Of a stretch of 64,000 bases of DNA, positions 61,650 through 64,000 are shown piece by piece; position 1 is the stretch's first letter, and each line of letters starts with the position of its first letter. Location of the stretch: contig BCHU01000001.1 in NCBI GenBank assembly GCA_001599715.1, forward strand, positions 915,634-979,633, written 5' to 3'. The translations under genes were made by a program, and so were the position numbers. The notes beneath the pieces were generated by a model. That model had not been told where the DNA came from. It searched no databases and saw nothing but the letters and a program-made list of their open reading frames with translations. This stretch comes from Phaeotremella fagi (Eukaryota; Basidiomycota; Tremellomycetes; Tremellales; Phaeotremellaceae).

Positions 61650-64000
61650 TCATGAAAGAAGTTTGGCGTTTAATCTACGAAGTTCTTGAGGTGTGAACCT
61701 TAGGATCACAGATAAGACTCTGACTAGATTTGGCTAAGGAGGGAGATGAATCGTTAATTGAATCCTATTTGTTATATTGTGTATTTGGACTCACTCTCAT
61801 TTCCTTATGTTCCAAGAATTGTAATATAACATTACGAAGATACTGTTGAAAAAAGGTCAATCAATCACCCCTCACTGAGAAAAAAGCATCGAAAAACATA
61901 CCTCAAGATTAACCTCCTCTTCATCAGGATTCTTCGTCGAATCATTAGCAGGACTAACAGCCCCAGCACCTCTAGAATCACTGTTCAACTGTGTAGCAAC
62001 GCTCTCCAAACTTTTCCGAACTTCCATCAAAGGCGTTGAAATCGGTTCAGGAGACGTAACCCCAGATCTACCATTAGGTGTAGGCACACCACCACCACCT
62101 GACGCCGACCAATATCCAACCCCAGGATTTCTTTGTCGTTCCATCAATTGAACTGATGATTGAACTTTTCTCAATTCATCACGTAGCGTTTTGTTGTTGG
62201 TTTTAAGTGTGTTGGCGTGATTCTTTGAATCTTCAACTTGCGCTTGAAGACTCGTTATTTGATTTTGGAAATTGGATAGATCTTCCCTTGCTGCACGCTA
62301 TTTTCGAATTTCAACAGATCAGTTTGGGATTTTGATGCTGCCTTGCATCCTTTCACTCACCTCAGCTTCGACAGCCACCAGAACATCCCCTTTAGCCTCT
62401 TCCAACATCGTTTTCAAACCGACAATCTCTCTTTCCAGCACTCGTCGTTTTTCTTCACCCTCCCCAATCCTACCTTCAGCATCTTTAATTTTCCTCTCTG
62501 AATCCGCATAATCACTCTCCTTCTCCTGAATCCCCCTTCTCAATCGTTCAATCTCCCGAACCCTCTCTTGCAATTTAACAGCCCACTCTTCCTCAGCCTC
62601 GTTCCGTTCCTTCTCAAGAGTTCTCACTCTGGTTCTCAATTCCATCAATTTATTTTCAGATTTAGCTTCAGCTTCAGCTAGGAGACGTTGAACTTCGGCT
62701 GGGGAGGTTGAAGATCCGGTTTGAGAACCTGAATAACTGTTGGATCGACTTGGGGAAGGTGAGGGACTTCCTCTGTTGGCTCGACCGATTCCTAAAGCTT
62801 CTCTTCCCTTTCGTCCACCTGATCCACTAGCTATCGCGTCTTCGAGTAGCGCACTTCTTTCACTGGCCTCTCGAAGCTGGAATTCTAGTTCTTTCGTTCG
62901 AGTTTCTAAAGCTTCCGTTTCCGCTCGATAGGTTTCGACATCAGCTTGTTTGGATTGAATAGAGTTGAATTGATCCTGTTTGGCAACATTCAATTCTTTG
63001 ACGATAGCTTCAAGACCTGTTATTTTCGTAGATTTAATCGAAAGATCTTTGGCATGGGTAGCCTGGAATTCAAGTTAGCCAAAACGTAGCAAACGGCACA
63101 CTAGGGAAAGCAAACTACCTTGGTCGTAATCATCTCCAACTCCCAAGCAGCTTTTTTACTCGCCAACTCCTTTTCATATTTCTCCTTGAGACCAGCGACT
63201 TCTCTCTCGAAACCTTTCCGTAAATTGTTAACCTCCCTCTCACGATCTGCCTTGACCTTTTCAACTTCTTCACTAGCTTTCGATCGCTCAGCTCGTTCTT
63301 CAGCTCTATCTTTTTCAATTTCTTCTTTCTCTTTTTCGATCTTGACCAATTTCATTCGGACAGTCTTAAGTAGAGAAATAGCTTTCGTTCTTTTCTCTTC
63401 CTCTTCTTTAGCTGTCGTTTGAGATTTAGCTAAATCAGTACGCAGTTGACTAAGAGCCAAAAGTTCAGTCGCTTTCGTCGATAAACTCGTTTCAGCTGTC
63501 GATAGTTGAGAACGAAGTTTTGTAATCAGATCGGTTTGAGACCCGCCCTCTAATCTATGCGTGTCACGCAACTCTTCCATTCGAGAATCTTGCACTTGGA
63601 CCAGTCAGTAAACTTTCAAAAAGTTAACTTACGTTTGATTTGGGATTGCAGTCTTTTCATTTCTTCAGTGATCATTTCTACTTTGCCGTTCTGCATTCTG
63701 ATCCATCCCTCCAAAGCTTCAAAGTCTTGTATACCACCTTCAAGGGGAGTCAACTCTTTTAGAATTTTGTTGGCGTTGTGAGATTGAGCGAGTAGACTGG
63801 TGAATCGGGCGGAAAGGTCTGGGCGCGAATAATCAGTGAAAACAATGAGATCCATTGAAGACTTTAGACTCACCCTCATATCTCCGCTCTACATCAGCTA
63901 GCTGTTTGTCACTGGGAGGACCATCCTCTTCTATGGTGCCGTTCTCAACTATTGGAGAAGTTGAAGGGGGAACAGTGGTTTTGTCGCTTTCGCTCTCAAC
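61650..64000 (-). CDS. RUD3: golgin with coiled coil and C-terminal GRAB domain (Rud3-like), 5' end beyond the window
   Basis: Golgi tether recruited by Arf/Arl GTPases. From the right edge the protein has DKQLADVERRYEG, then almost continuous heptad-like Glu/Lys/Leu coiled coil (62,300-63,900), interrupted by a Ser-rich insert (SPSPSRSNSYSGSQTG, about 62,700-62,780). After NTLKTNNKTLRDELRKVQS and a Gly/Pro linker, the exon ends EEEVNLE. Two small exons complete the C-terminus: 61795-61842 (48 nt, YLRNVILQFLEHKEMR) and 61650-61733 (PNLVRVLSVILRFTPQELRR...LLS, TGA 61650). This is the GRAB domain, as in Rud3. Its stop lies 60 bp from the stop of the convergent ATPase gene. N-terminal residues are missing from the window. 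Confidence 0.85.

Overview
This window is nuclear DNA of a basidiomycete yeast, most likely a Tremellomycete of the Cryptococcus/Kwoniella kind. That is inferred from gene style, not from a marker gene. Almost every gene is cut by several short introns (mostly 45-80 nt, GTRAGT donors, CTAAC/CTGAC-like branch sites, YAG acceptors). Genes are densely packed on both strands, and base composition is moderately AT-rich. No tRNA, rRNA, transposon or CRISPR was recognised.

Layout. 1-13,278 (all minus strand): 5' part of SMC6, an unrecognised Ser/Lys-Glu-rich multi-pass membrane protein, a GNAT acetyltransferase, the mitochondrial Lon protease and gamma-COP (SEC21). 13,535-19,293: an accessory-looking stretch with four small, same-strand orphan genes. 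I think they are diverged tandem paralogues: they share a phase-2 intron near the N-terminus and a C-terminal H-x3-C-x3-F type motif, and two or three show damage or odd splicing. 19,936-30,886: MSP1, a Ser-rich unknown with a very long leader, a thiosulfate/mercaptopyruvate sulfurtransferase, mitochondrial TrpRS with an 11-nt microexon, TIM10 and NAT4. 31,411-41,138: a signal-anchored single-pass surface protein, a small multi-pass membrane protein, LAS1 and a GT90 (CAP10-type) glycosyltransferase. 41,139-52,229: a roughly 2,200-residue Msb1-family protein with a long acidic repeat tail, a small single-pass protein and an Aurora kinase. 52,925-54,631: a second orphan tandem pair whose downstream copy has GTG where the upstream copy has ATG. 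55,115-64,000: a UDP-glycosyltransferase divergent from a CRP1/CrpA-type copper P1B-ATPase, then a GRAB-domain golgin running off the right edge.

Several neighbours share cellular themes. Mitochondrial quality control, import and translation are represented by Lon, Msp1, TIM10, the TrpRS and the rhodanese, and the TrpRS and TIM10 share a 332-bp divergent promoter. Golgi and secretory functions are represented by gamma-COP, GT90 and the golgin. These look like ordinary housekeeping genes interspersed with two lineage-specific clusters; the clusters are the most novel material. Exon boundaries were read by eye, and gene ends given here are start codon to stop codon.
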